This document shows, piece after piece, positions 34,634 through 45,736 of a DNA stretch of 64,000 nucleotides (positions are counted from its first letter, which is position 1; every line of letters starts with the position of its first letter). The stretch comes from Apodemus sylvaticus (Eukaryota; Chordata; Mammalia; Rodentia; Muridae): the NCBI RefSeq assembly GCF_947179515.1, contig NC_067474.1, positions 94,429,324-94,493,323 of the forward strand, in the 5' to 3' direction. The notes below the pieces were generated by a model that had not been told where the DNA came from, ran no database searches, and saw only the letters and a list, made by a program, of their open reading frames with translations. The position numbers were made by a program, and so were the translations under genes.

Positions 34634-35404
34634 GTGAGATGACAACAGAGAAGTATCTGGACCAAAGAGTCCACAGGGTTGAGGTGGAGGGACTCTGGAT
34701 TAGAGCCTTGAACAGAGTCCATTTCAGGTGTTGTAGCAAATCAGTAGAGTGGTGTTATTATTTCTAGTTGCTAATGATATGAAGAGGTGTTGATGATCAC
34801 AACTGAGAAACATCACTTCATTAGGGATGCTGAAGTGAATATTTTAACTGCATCTTTCCTTCTTCCCTTATTAGCTGGAAAAACAAGAAGAGAATTTTCC
34901 TATATTTATTCTCTAGTTATCCCCAAAGATGGTTTAATTTAAAATATTAAAGTCTATTAAATACCAGCATATCTGCCAGCTTACTGTAGGTGTTTCTGTT
35001 TCCACTGTGAAACACATAGGCTTCCAAAGCAAATGACATAATGGCAAGCTTAATTGGTTTAGAATCCACACACCTTCGCTTTCTCTCTTACTAAATGACT
35101 ATTAGAGTATTTCTACTGAGAATTGTCCTTCAATAACTTTAGCTGTATTTAAAGTTAATGAGCTTTTTCAATTAAAGCCACAGTTATTAGCCTTTGGACA
35201 GTACAAGGATGAATCAGGGTGCATCTAATTACACCGGGCAAATTCTTCAGAGGCTGAGGAGATGAGATTCTTTATTCTGAGCAAATGTCTTGTAAGTTAG
35301 GGACATGAAGAGACAGTATTTAAACCTGTATGCAGGTGAACTTTGTGAAAGGAAGCCTCCAGATCAGTGATGAGGTTGGGAAATACACACAGTAGGAACA
35401 TAGA
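34628..35404. other. Single-copy DNA, no gene seen
   Basis: No coding or mobile sequence recognised. Confidence 0.5.
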
Positions 35405-35530
35405 CATGATTTTGTTTCTAGTGTTTTTATTTTTTGAGATATCTGTCTTAGTGTGTATCCTTGAACTCTACACTGTCCTGTGTTAATCTCCCAAGTGCTG
35501 GTAATATGGGTGTACAACACCATTCCAAGG
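35405..35530 (-). mobile_element. Degenerate B1-like SINE
   Basis: A T-rich run, then TTTTGAGATATC and CTCCCAAGTGCTGGTAATATGG followed by TGTACAACACCATTCC. This is the usual order of a minus-strand B1, with many changes and an internal gap. Confidence 0.6.
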
Positions 35531-36524
35531 TATGAAGTTACTGTTTTGATTAAAATAAATCAACTGAACAAACAGAAAGCAAAAGAGATCTTTATGATCC
35601 TAATATACACAAAGTGGTTGTCTAGGAGGGATTCTAGACACAGCCAGAATCATTGTCCAGTTAAGGTAGAATTTGTTCTAGAATGAATTTTCCAGTGGAT
35701 ATCGTGGTCAAATTCTGGAGTTTCTCACTATGGCTGGCATGAAGGGGTGGTTAGTTGGCCAGGCCTGTGGTTTGTGACCACCTTCACTCTCCAGGGGACA
35801 CTGCTACTTCTTTAGAACCAGAGTCACTGCACAGTGAAGATGTTTGTATCATGAAGACACTCATAGAGTCATAGGTTTTTGGCTTTTCAACTTATTCCTA
35901 TGACTTCTTTCCTACCAAGTGCATCTGAATTTTTCTTTAGCTTTACTAGAAAACAGGTACTCAACAACCTTATATAAATCATTTGCTGCAGACTTACAGT
36001 GTTTTATTTTAAAACTTGAACAATTATTTCTTTTTCCTAACTTTAGCAAAGTGCCTTCCAGGAAGTGAGAGCTATTGGATTGCAATTGCATGGTTGCTTT
36101 CTGTGATTTTAAATTTATGACTGGATCTCTTTCAAAATGGCTGATTTATTTCAATAATTACAACATATCATTCTGGATGCTAGCGGGTGGGAATCTTTGT
36201 GTGGCTGTGTATAGGGACACATGTATTTCATTAAAACAGTGGAAGAAAAATTTAAACTTCCTCTCCATCTAAATGCAATCAAAGGAAGTTCTTGGATTTC
36301 ATATTTTATTAATGGTATTATTTTAATTATTTTCATTAGTAAAGATACCAGAGAAGATATTTCAAGTTGAAAAAAAACCCCCAAAAACCTGTGTTTCTCT
36401 AGCATTTGCTAGAGAAAGCAAATTGACTATTTTAGGCATTAAAATAATTTCAGAACATGAACTAGGCCTTTTCTGAATCCGTTCCAAATAACAGAAATTA
36501 AGTTTCATGTAATAAGAAAATTTT
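35531..36524. other. Single-copy DNA, no gene seen
   Basis: No coding or mobile sequence recognised; AT-rich. Confidence 0.5.
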
Positions 36525-36680
36525 ACAAAAGTTGGACATAGTGGTACAAATCTGTCATCTATGTACCAGGGACCCTGAAGCAGGAGGATTACAAGTTTGA
36601 GCACAGGCTGAGCTACACAGAAAGTTCTGATGCCAAACATCAGAAGACATCTTAGTTTGTCTCAGAAACAAAACAAAACC
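36525..36680 (+). mobile_element. B1-related SINE, old
   Basis: GTTGGACATAGTGGTACAAAT ... GAAGCAGGAGGATTACAAGTTTGAG ... GAGCTACACAG matches the B1 order, with a 3' A-rich end of AAACAAAACAAAACC type. It carries an extra segment near the 3' end. Confidence 0.65.
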
Positions 36681-36879
36681 AACCAAATATAAATAGCAAA
36701 TAAGCAAATTCACGTGAAAATAACTTTTGAATACCGGTGAGTTGAGGCAAGATGAGGTGAGGAGACAGGAAATGAAGGGAGGGGAGTGGAGGGGAGTGGA
36801 GTGGAGGGGAGGGGACGTAACTTTTCAGGTCAGTAAAGAGCCATGTCATGAAGTCTAACAACTTGACTTTGATTGCCCA

Positions 36880-36985
36880 GAGCTCACACTATAGGAGAGC
36901 ACTGAAGCAGGAAGCTGTCCTCCGACCTTCACATGGGTGCTGTGGTATGTATGTACTGCCCTCAAATAAAATGAATCTAAACATT
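36880..36985 (+). mobile_element. B3/B2-type SINE fragment
   Basis: GAGAGCACTGAAGCAGGAAGC, then CTGTCCTCCGACCTTCACATG and a tail of AATAAAATG type, resemble the 3' half of B3/B2 SINEs. It is preceded by a G-rich GGGGAGTGGA repeat (36775-36815). Confidence 0.55.
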
Positions 36986-37197
36986 TGAAATATATACATC
37001 AGCTGAAAAATGGTCATAAACCAAGCATATGGACATTGGTGGCCCTGGCTTCTTATGGCTTTCAGTTTTCCTGGGATGCACACACACGGTAGTATTTTCA
37101 AATGTTGCAGAGCATAGCCTGACCTTTGCCATAGTTAACTGATAGGAAGCATTAACCATTTGCTGTGTATTTAAAACATTTTATTTAAAATTAACTC

Positions 37198-37201
<4 letters not shown>

Positions 37202-37246
<45 letters not shown>
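37202..37246. repeat. (TA)n microsatellite
   Basis: A pure TA run of about 45 bp, just upstream of a minus-strand B1. Confidence 0.97.
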
Positions 37247-37249
<3 letters not shown>

Positions 37250-37252
37250 TGT

Positions 37253-37424
37253 TTGGTTTTTGCTTTTTTGGTTTTGTTTTTGTTTTTTAAGACAGGGTTT
37301 CTCTGTGTAGCCCTGGCTGTCCTGGAACTCCCTCTGAGGCCAGGCTTGCCTGGAACTCAGAAATCTGCTTGCCTCTGCCTCCCAAGTGCTGGGATCAAAG
37401 GCGTGCGCCACCATCGCCTAGGCA
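37253..37424 (-). mobile_element. B1 SINE, nearly full length
   Basis: A T-rich tail (37255-37288), then AAGACAGGGTTTCTCTGTGT, GGCTGTCCTGGAACTC, CTCCCAAGTGCTGGGATC and GGCGTGCGCCACCATCGCC. All standard B1 blocks are present in reverse order. B1 is a 7SL-derived SINE mobilised by L1. Confidence 0.93.
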
Positions 37425-38203
37425 AAAATAGTATATTTAAACAGCTTAGATAATAGTTTATTTTAGCTCTTAATTTATTTTGTAGGTGCTCAATAAACAT
37501 TATTATTACATAATAAAATGTAGTAAAGGAATATATCATAATTTTTTAGTGTTTCTGAGCTGTGGTATATCATCAAAATTTGAGTAGTAATAAGCTGCAA
37601 AGTGCTAAAACTGTACTTCAAGTAACTTTTAAAACTGAAATCCTTTCTTTTTTAGTTTCTTTTTGTTTGTTCCCTAGGGGACAATGCACAGCAAGTTATG
37701 AATTTTAATGGCTGGACCCTTTATGCCTATGCTGTACATAGACAGAATTTCTATAAATTTAAATGCGCTAGAATTTGCTCTAGAATGCAGAATTTGAACA
37801 AACTTAAATGCTCTAGGACAACTTTTTCATAAATATTATTTTTAAACTATTAATTACTGTTTAAAGTGAATATACACACAAATGTGTTTATAATGACATT
37901 TCATACTTATATGTTAATATACTTTGCTGAAATAACCATTATCTTGCAATTTTGTCTTCTGAAAATTTTTGCTTCACTTGTTCCTGAAAAGTCATAGAAA
38001 GTCTGGAAATTTTAGTTACTGCTCCATGTACTGAAACATTTTTTTTAAGATCCATACTAGAATTTCTTTCTCTGAGCAGGACACCAGAATCTTAGGTCCA
38101 CCATGATACCTGTGTTTGATTTTGTCTACTAGGTATAAATCTAGACACATTTGGGAAGAAAGAATCTTAATTGAGAAAATATCTTTGTAAGATTAGCTTG
38201 TAC
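37425..38203. other. Single-copy DNA, no gene seen
   Basis: AT-rich, with no coding or mobile sequence recognised. Confidence 0.5.
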
Positions 38204-39085
38204 ACAAGTCTATGGGGTATTGTATTGATTAGTGATTGATGTGGCAGGGCTCAACTCTCTGTGGGTAGTGCCATGCCTGTGCAGGTGGTTCTGTGGGGTG
38301 TGGAGCAGAGTCTGAAGGAAAGGCCATCCAGAGTTTGCCCCACCTGAGGATTTATCCCATATACAGACACCAAACTCAGACACTATTGTGGATGCCAAGA
38401 AGTGCTTGCTAACAGGAGCCTGATATAGCTGTCTCCTGAGAGGCTCTATCAGAGCTTGACAACAGAGGCAGATGTCCGAAGACAACCATTGAACTGAGCA
38501 TGAGGTCATGAATTGAGGAGATAGAGAGAGCACTGAAGGAACTGAACCCCACTGGAAGAACAACAATATCAACCAACTATACTCCCCAGAGCTCCCAGGG
38601 ACTAAACCACCAACCAAAGAGTAAACCTGGAGGGACTCATGGCTTCAACCACATATGTAGCAGAGGATGGCCTTGTTGGGTATCAATGGAAGGAGAGGCC
38701 CTTGGTCCTGTGAAGGCTCAATGCCCCAGTGTAGGGTATGGATAACCAAGGTGGGGAGGAGGGTGTGTGTGTGGGGGACACCCTCACAGAAGCATGGGAA
38801 GGGGGGATGGGATAGAGGGTGGGGTGGTGCAGGAAATGGGATAACATTTGAAATGTAAATAAAGAAAATATCCATTTAAAAAAAAAAAGGCAGGCTGAGC
38901 AAGTCATGTGGAATAAGTCAGTAAGTAGAATCCTCCATGGCCTCTGCTTCACTTCCTGCCTCAAGATTCCTGAGCTACTGCCTTGACTTCATTCGGCAAT
39001 AAGAGTTGTAAGCTGAAATAGCCCTTTCTGCCAAAGCTCCTTTTGGTCATGGTGTTTTGTCACAGTGATAGGAATCCTAAGTAAG
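38204..39085 (+). repeat. Dispersed murid repeat split by an L1 tail
   Basis: 38204-38290 (GTGGCAGGGCTCAACTC, CTGTGGGTAGTGCCATGCC) and 38889-39085 (GGCAGGCTGAGCAAGTCATG ... TGGTCATGGTGTTTTGTCACAG) are two halves of one dispersed repeat, interrupted by the L1 3' end. Its last 50 bp resemble the ends of the family R repeats. Confidence 0.6.
38291..38888 (+). mobile_element. L1 3'-UTR-only insertion
   Basis: It begins about GTGGAGCAGAGTCTGAAGG, runs through non-coding murid L1 3' UTR sequence and a G-rich tract (38750-38830), and ends AAATGTAAATAAAGAAAATATCC plus a 12-A tail. It is severely 5'-truncated, with no ORF2 left. Confidence 0.75.
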
Positions 39086-39589
39086 GCAGTGTTACTATAG
39101 AAAATGCAACATGAGAGGCTTGTTGGAGTACAACTTGTTATGACCTGGATACCCAGAAAATGCAAGTAGAGTCACTCACTGTCTAACTCACAGCTGAGTA
39201 ACTTCTGGGTTCTGAACCAGAAAGGCTGTAGTTTGAAGTTTTGCTCTCTTCCATTGGTAAGCACACTGTGGGACATGTCTTCGGGACTGTGTACACTTTA
39301 CCTTTCCTGTAACATCAGTTTGAGTTTCTATTCGATCTCGTTGTTTGACTTGTGCCTGTGCGTGGTCATGCTTCCCTTCTTGCCTTTCATGTGCTACAAG
39401 AAACAATCCTCAATGAGGACTTTTTACGCTCTGTTGCTCAGATGAGTGCTTGGAGACTTGGTTCCCAGTTGGTGGCACTGTCTGGAAAAGTTATGGGACC
39501 TTACGGAGATGCAGTCTTACTGAAAATATTATACCACCGGGTGCTAGCTTTGATAATCTATAGTCTGGTTCTATCCTCCTGCTTCTTAA
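39086..39589. other. Single-copy DNA, no gene seen
   Basis: Overlapping short frames on both strands (39188-39606) have no recognisable domain. Confidence 0.45.
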
Positions 39590-39775
39590 CTGCGAATGGA
39601 GTATGATCCCCCTGCTTCCTGACTAGGCAGGCTGGCCTCATGTTCTCACTGCCATGCTTTCCCCACTGTGATAGACTGTAGCTCATCAGGAACAGTCAGC
39701 CAAAATAAGGCTCTTTCTTTTCTAAGTTACTTTTTGCCACTGTATCAATAGAATCCCATCAATAGAAAACTAGCA
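39590..39775 (+). repeat. Dispersed repeat fragment with LTR-like end
   Basis: Segments CACTGCCATGCTTTCCCCAC and CAGCCAAAATAAGGCTCTTTC followed by AAGTTACTTTTTGCC follow a common rodent dispersed repeat that carries an AATAAA-type signal. The family is uncertain. Confidence 0.45.
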
Positions 39776-40590
39776 AACACACATGCACATGAATCTCCAT
39801 TTGCTTCTTGGGCCCTCCATTATCCAAGAATTGGTGCTGGGTGTGTGGTCCTCAGAAGGAGAAGCAAATGAGGGATTGGAGTTGTAGTTGCTCATCTGAC
39901 ACAGAGAAAGCGATGATAATAGCCACTGGGATAGGGCAACAGAAGAGTTCGAACAGCACTTAATGGTGTAGAGGGAAGAACACTGTGAGGGAAAATAGCA
40001 GCATTTGACAAATTCACTGTTCAATGATGTCTTACATTCTTACAAGATCCAAGAATTGGAGGACTATTGCTCTGTATTCGGTGTATCACAGAAGTAGAAA
40101 TGGCTGTGGGAGATTAACCTCAAAGTTAAGGCCAAATGGGAAAGATGTAAGGTTTCATTGGCTCATTTCCTGAGACAAGAGGACAGAAAAAACAGATTTG
40201 AAGATCAGGCCCAATTGCTCTACTGTTTTTCTTATAAGTTTTCCCAGAGACATTGACAAACAAAATCCGGGAAAGCTGGTCATACAACAGTAAGGAATCA
40301 AAGGGTCATAGTCCCTTTAATATTAAGAGCCTCACTCTCAGCCCTAGCAGTGTCCCAGCTCACAGTCAAGGCTGAGGCCCTTCCCTGGGCTAATAGGCCT
40401 TGCTTCACTCAGATTCACAGCTTCTTCTAGGGAGCAGTTTGATTTGTTAGGTATTCCTTATAGCTACAGAAAGATGAGTTTTAGTTACCAAAAGAAGCAA
40501 GCTACCAAGATAGGAAGAAAAGCAACTGCACAAGTCAAAGAATTCCTTGTTGGATGAAGCATTGCAGGGCCACTCTTAGTTGATGGATAT

Positions 40591-40697
40591 TGTTGTGACC
40601 CTTGTGTTGCTCCAGAAAGACCACACCAGGCCAAACAGTTCCACATGGGGTTCATTGAGAGAGGAGAGGGCAAGGTGGCGATGGAAAGAGAAGCAGG

Positions 40698-40765
<68 letters not shown>

Positions 40766-40968
40766 TGAAGTAGAGGCTGGCCATGACCAGAGTGGGGAAG
40801 GGGACTGAGAGGAAGCAAGCAGGAAACAGGAGTAAGAGAGTAAGAGAGGCAAGCAGCCCCTTTCACAGTGGGCCAGGCCTACCTCGCTGTTGCCAGGTAA
40901 TTGTGGGGAGGGGCATACCTCACTGTTGTCAAGTAATTGTGGGGCAAAGTTTAGACAGAATCCTAACA
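40591..40968 (-). mobile_element. Solo LTR with 5-bp target duplication
   Basis: The plus-strand edges are TGTTGTGACCC and CCTAACA, giving the TG...CA ends and inverted TGTT/AACA of an LTR. GATAT flanks it directly on both sides (40586-40590, 40969-40973). On the minus strand an AATGAA sits where a polyadenylation signal would be, before CCCCATGTGGAAC. An internal duplicated motif (GTAATTGTGGGG near 40900 and 40935) and a (GA)n run are present. No retroviral genes adjoin it. A 5-bp duplication is seen in several LTR groups, so the class is left open. Confidence 0.72.
40700..40762. repeat. (GA)n microsatellite inside the LTR
   Basis: A pure GA run of about 62 bp within the LTR at 40591-40968. 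Confidence 0.97.
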
Positions 40969-40973
40969 GATAT

Positions 40974-42119
40974 TACCATCTACTCTGCTCTGTTTGTGTA
41001 ATTTAACTGGGACACAAAAATGTGCAGCATAAGGTAGACGACAGGTTTCTCCAATTATCACAAAGTACTGGAACTCATTTTATTCAAGACTAATTCCTTT
41101 TCTTCAGAATATCCACTAGATAAGATTGAAAATGAGGCTTTGTGTTCAACCCGCAGCACTCACATGGCCAACATTAGGAATGTATTGTCATTATTGTTGC
41201 TTTGTGACTGGATTGTGAGATTTCTGAGTGTGACTTTTGTAGATTTCAATGTCAGGGTGAAAAAGGCTGCCATCCCTGTATTTCAGTCCTGCTTCTTCTG
41301 TCTTTGCTCCTTCTTTCTTTTCTTCCTCTCCTTTATATGCTTATACTGGCTTCTAGAGAAAGGTGGAGGACCCCACTGGTCTAAGAATAATATTTACCTA
41401 TTGTAGTCTAAAAGCTCTGTGTGGTAAGAGTGGGGTGATATGCCTGCATAGATTTCTTGGGTCCCAGGCTTGGACTCCATACTGTCCATCCATCCTTTAC
41501 TTAGTCTCTACATGCCAAAGCCTTAATCAACATCCCCTTAGCAGGATTCCCAATCCTTTAAAAACTTTGAAATATGTAAATTTTATTTTGCTATCAATAT
41601 CTCAAGACTCTAATGATACACCAAGTCCACAACTCAGTCTTCTGTTTGTTCATCTTTAGCCATGATGAGGAATCACAGACATCTAGAGAAGTCTTATTAG
41701 TTTTGGTAGAGATAAGTTATTTTGGGAAAATGTTGAGCTTGGGCACAGATAGAGCCAGTGACTTGTCTACCATGTCAGCAAATAGCAGAACTGGGCAGAG
41801 ACACGGGTTCTTATTCTCTTGGTCAAAAATTTCTAATCTGTCACTTTTGACACTGACACGCTCCACCACTTAGTTTCACAAATGATTATAAGGGAAGCGT
41901 CAAGTGCTCATTCATCTTAAATCATCCCTTACATATTCTTTCATGCATAGCACTATCATAATTTCCCTTATAACTTTTGCATCTCAGCCCCCATCCTGTT
42001 TACCCATTTCTTTTTTTTCTTTTTATTATATTTTTTCTAATTTTCCCTTGCCCTTTGTTTGTCATGATTTCCCCATTTTCCTTGTAATTTCTATTTGTTT
42101 CTATTTTATTTATTTTTTC
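40974..42119. other. Single-copy DNA, no gene seen
   Basis: No coding or mobile sequence recognised. Frames at 41140-41406, 41363-41659 and 41613-41873 lack family signatures. Confidence 0.45.
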
Positions 42120-42185
42120 TTGTTTTGAGCCAGAGTCTCATGCATCTTAGTCTGGCCTTGAACTCACTATGTAATACATGCATAC
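42120..42185 (-). mobile_element. B1 fragment
   Basis: TTGAGCCAGAGTCTCATG and GTCTGGCCTTGAACTCACTAT are the standard inner blocks of a minus-strand B1; the rest is missing. Confidence 0.6.
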
Positions 42186-42929
42186 ATTTCATGTTTTTTT
42201 TTCCTATAGGAAGGAATGGACTAGGTTTGCTCTGCAAAGAGCTAACAGCTGACCATGTGTAGCATAACTCTCATTTCCATGATGAAAAATACCTGTACAA
42301 ATATAACAGAATTGAAACTATCTTTTCTGTTGGGTTTGAGAAAAGATGTAGAGACTTTGATTCAATATCATTGAAGAGTACTTTTGATGTAGTTGTGTAC
42401 TTTGAGAAGAACTTTCTTGGTCAAAACTGGACAATAGTGCATTGGACACAGGGATTCTTCATTACTACCCTGCTCGTGGGCCTCTTCACATCTCATTGAA
42501 CTAGCTTGCTATCATGGAGAAAACTTGGAGACTGGGCAGCTTATTTTCCTGGGGCATTCTTGTTGCTAAGTATTTTGGAGAAGAAACATCATGTTGTCCA
42601 ATTCCAATCCTACTGGAGCTGATGATACCTCAGATGCTTTACTTTAGACAGAAAAGACCAACCATATTCTGCAACAGGCCATTGTCAGCCAATGGTAGAG
42701 TATGCACAGATGATCACATTATCATTACTGGAAAGAAGAGGGAAATCTCTGTTGATCTGATGGGTGTGAGCTAAAGACTTCATAGACTGGCCTGGCTAGA
42801 AGAACCTGACAGGTCACATGAACTTCATCCCAAGATGTAAAACAAAGTACGCTACAAAGGCTTTCATTCCTCCTCTCCAGCTTCTTATACACTCTAACAA
42901 TTTCCCAAACATGGTTTTATGCCTTATTT

Positions 42930-43140
42930 ATTGAGCTGCCTTCACAATTATGCCTTGACTGGCACATAAAGATTCCCTTAGGAGGATGTGCAGTAATTTG
43001 TGAACCCTCATCTATTGCTGGACATTTAGGGTTTTTCCAATGTTTTGTGATTATAAATAATGCTGCAAAAAAATGCCCATTGGTTTTTCTTCCCATTTTA
43101 TGTCATTTCCTTAGGGTGCATTCCCACGGCTGAGATTACT
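42930..43140 (-). mobile_element. Ancient L1 fragment (ORF2 C-terminal region)
   Basis: CATCTATTGCTGGACATTTAGG, then TTATAAATAATGCTGC and GGTGCATTCCC follow the order of an ancient mammalian L1 ORF2 end on the minus strand. Diverged. Confidence 0.5.
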
Positions 43141-44424
43141 GTCTTACATGTAAACATTTCATTTAAACAACTCTAACAGAGAGGCATAGATCTAAAGACT
43201 TGAAAAGATGATCCATGGGTCTGAAAAAGACCAACTGATGGAGGTTAAGTCTTTGCATCATTTGCTTTCATGGAAAATGAAGGCTAACATTCCCTTACAA
43301 CAACAAAATCTTGTGAATTAACATCGGCCACATAGGCACTACCAATGGGCTGACAGACTTTAACTGCAGGCCTGTGAAACAGCACAACAGAAATGATCTT
43401 GCCCTTGGGTTCAGTATGACATCCAACTGCATTATCACTTTCCCAGTAAATAGTGCTTGCCATCTCTAACTACAGCTGCGTGAAACCAACAGTGTCCACT
43501 TGGCAGTGAACTACATACCAAAGGGTTGCTCAATTATTATCCAGAAATAAAACTTTAATCACTTCTCTTGGCTAAGTAAATGTAAGGTACTTTTCATTTA
43601 GCAAAGGGTAAAATAATGCCTTCTAAGTATCTTTTGGCTTCAATTGTCAGAACCTTTATCAGAGAGGATGTTTTGATGGCCTTAACACATAACTGAATTC
43701 ACAGAATTTTCACTTCCATCTCTGCCTTCCTATGGTTTTTGGCAGTCAAGAAGTATTCACCTCAAGGCAAATTCCTCCCTTCCTTTCCCATTTCCCGAAG
43801 GGAGACATCTTTCACAATAGTTACACTACAGTGATATTTGTTTCACTTCAACAAAAATTTATTGAGTGTGTATGTGGAAAGGCATATGGAAAGAATACAG
43901 GCTTGAGTATCATGCTGACTTGCTGTGTAGCCAAAGAAATTTATGTATTTTTTTTTTGCTAAATTCCAATGCCTTCATCTATTAAATGAAATGAATAATT
44001 CTTTTACAAAGTGAGCACACAACAGAAATAATATAAATGAGAAGAATGCCCTGTATACAATAGGCACTCAAAAATGCTAATTATATTTTGTTGGCATGTA
44101 AGTCAAATACTGAAATAAAATGTAAGAATAATTTCTGAGAGTTTCCAGAATGACAGATGAATATAAACATTATTATGATCCCATCTAGCTGTGACAAATA
44201 TCACAGAAAGGAACCAGAACCTGGAGGGAAGGGCCAAAGAAAGAGACTTATGAATAATGGCCTTTGTGTTGGACTGCGATGGTGATACAACCCAAAAATC
44301 AGCCTGGACATTGCTTCAAAGTCCAGGATTCCACTCAATACTCTGACTACTTTGAGATTTCCATCTGGAAATGAAAAAGTGAGTCAATATTTTGTCCTTA
44401 CAGACTTGAAAATCAAGCAATACA
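43141..44424. other. Single-copy DNA, no gene seen
   Basis: No coding or mobile sequence recognised. Confidence 0.45.
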
Positions 44425-44548
44425 TGCCTGAAATGCTAGCACCCAGAAGGCAAGGATGGGAGCTACACTGCAAGGTTTCAGCCTTCCTAGTGCACATGAT
44501 GAATTCCAGGCTGGCCAGGGCTGCATAGTCTGACAGAAAAAAAAAGCA
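44425..44548 (+). mobile_element. Old B1-like SINE
   Basis: ACATGCCTGAAATGCTAGCAC, AGAAGGCAAGGATGGGAGC, TTCCAGGCTGGCCAGGGC and an A-rich end follow the B1 order with an altered middle. Confidence 0.6.
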
Positions 44549-45660
44549 ATAACTAGAAAATGTGTGGTGCTTTCTTTGTCAGTTCAGCCTCCTATATATA
44601 TGTTAGTGCCTTTAATGATGACAATTGAGAGTTCAGGGCCCATAGAAACTCTATGGAGTGGGGAAGATAAGAAAGAGAATTTGGGGAATGGGATTGAGAG
44701 TTGAATGTATAATGGAAAAGTTGTCAGAAAGCAAGTTAACTATAGCTCCATGAGAAGAATTCACAGCACAGGGCAGCAAATGATTTAAGTACAACTCATA
44801 GGGACTGTGAGTCCTGTAGTTATCGGGCAGATGCATTTGCATTTTAAGTTTATGCTCTACTCTTGAAGTTTTTCAAAATGAAAGTAAAATCAGTCTCACT
44901 TCACAATTACATTTTAGAAGTGAATTCTCAGCACCATATAGCAAGTGCTTACTCCATAGCATTTATTGGGAAGGGTTGTATGTAACGGTTCCCATAGTCA
45001 ACAGTTGAGTTCAGAAGACATTCTTATTTGAAACATGCCATGCCAGCCCAGTTACAGCCCCAGCAGGTGTTCATGTCAGAATCCCTGCACTGTGTGGAGG
45101 TGTCTTCTTGTCACAGATGAAGGAGGACTATTTCAAAGCACTGCTCAGGATCTTGGCTACGAGTGGTATCCTGCATGGTGCCTGTGGTTCTAGTATATTC
45201 AGACCAGTACTAGGAGGAAGAAAGTCTCAGTTGAGGAAAATTGAGACAGGAGATGTGCAGCTGAAGGAAGAGGGAGAAGAACATGAGGAATGCAGAGAGG
45301 TCAAGCTTGTGAGTCTCTGAAGATCCTCAATGGGAAATGAGACCCTGCCAGCACTTCAGTCTTAGGATTCTTGGCCTTTAGAACATACCTTGAAGGTGGG
45401 GTGAATCCCATAATCATTCTCATTATTTTGAAAAATTAATATTTAAAAATATTAAACAGTCTTTATTTATAGGATTTAAGATGTTTAGTTAGATGATAGC
45501 CACTGTATTCCCCAAATCCTTTTGTGATGTAAGTGACCTAAATGTTTCTTGTAGAATTTCTATAAATAAGGATTGCTTAAAAAATTTAAAATATTAATTG
45601 CTTAAAATAATGAGATTGGTTACAGGATTTTCCTCCCCCCCTTTATGACGTATCATGATG
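44549..45660. other. Single-copy DNA, no gene seen
   Basis: No coding or mobile sequence recognised. Confidence 0.45.

Positions 45661-45734
<74 letters not shown>
45661..45734. repeat. (TG)n then (GA)n compound microsatellite
   Basis: TG run at about 45661-45691 and GA run at about 45697-45734. Confidence 0.96.
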
Positions 45735-45736
<2 letters not shown>

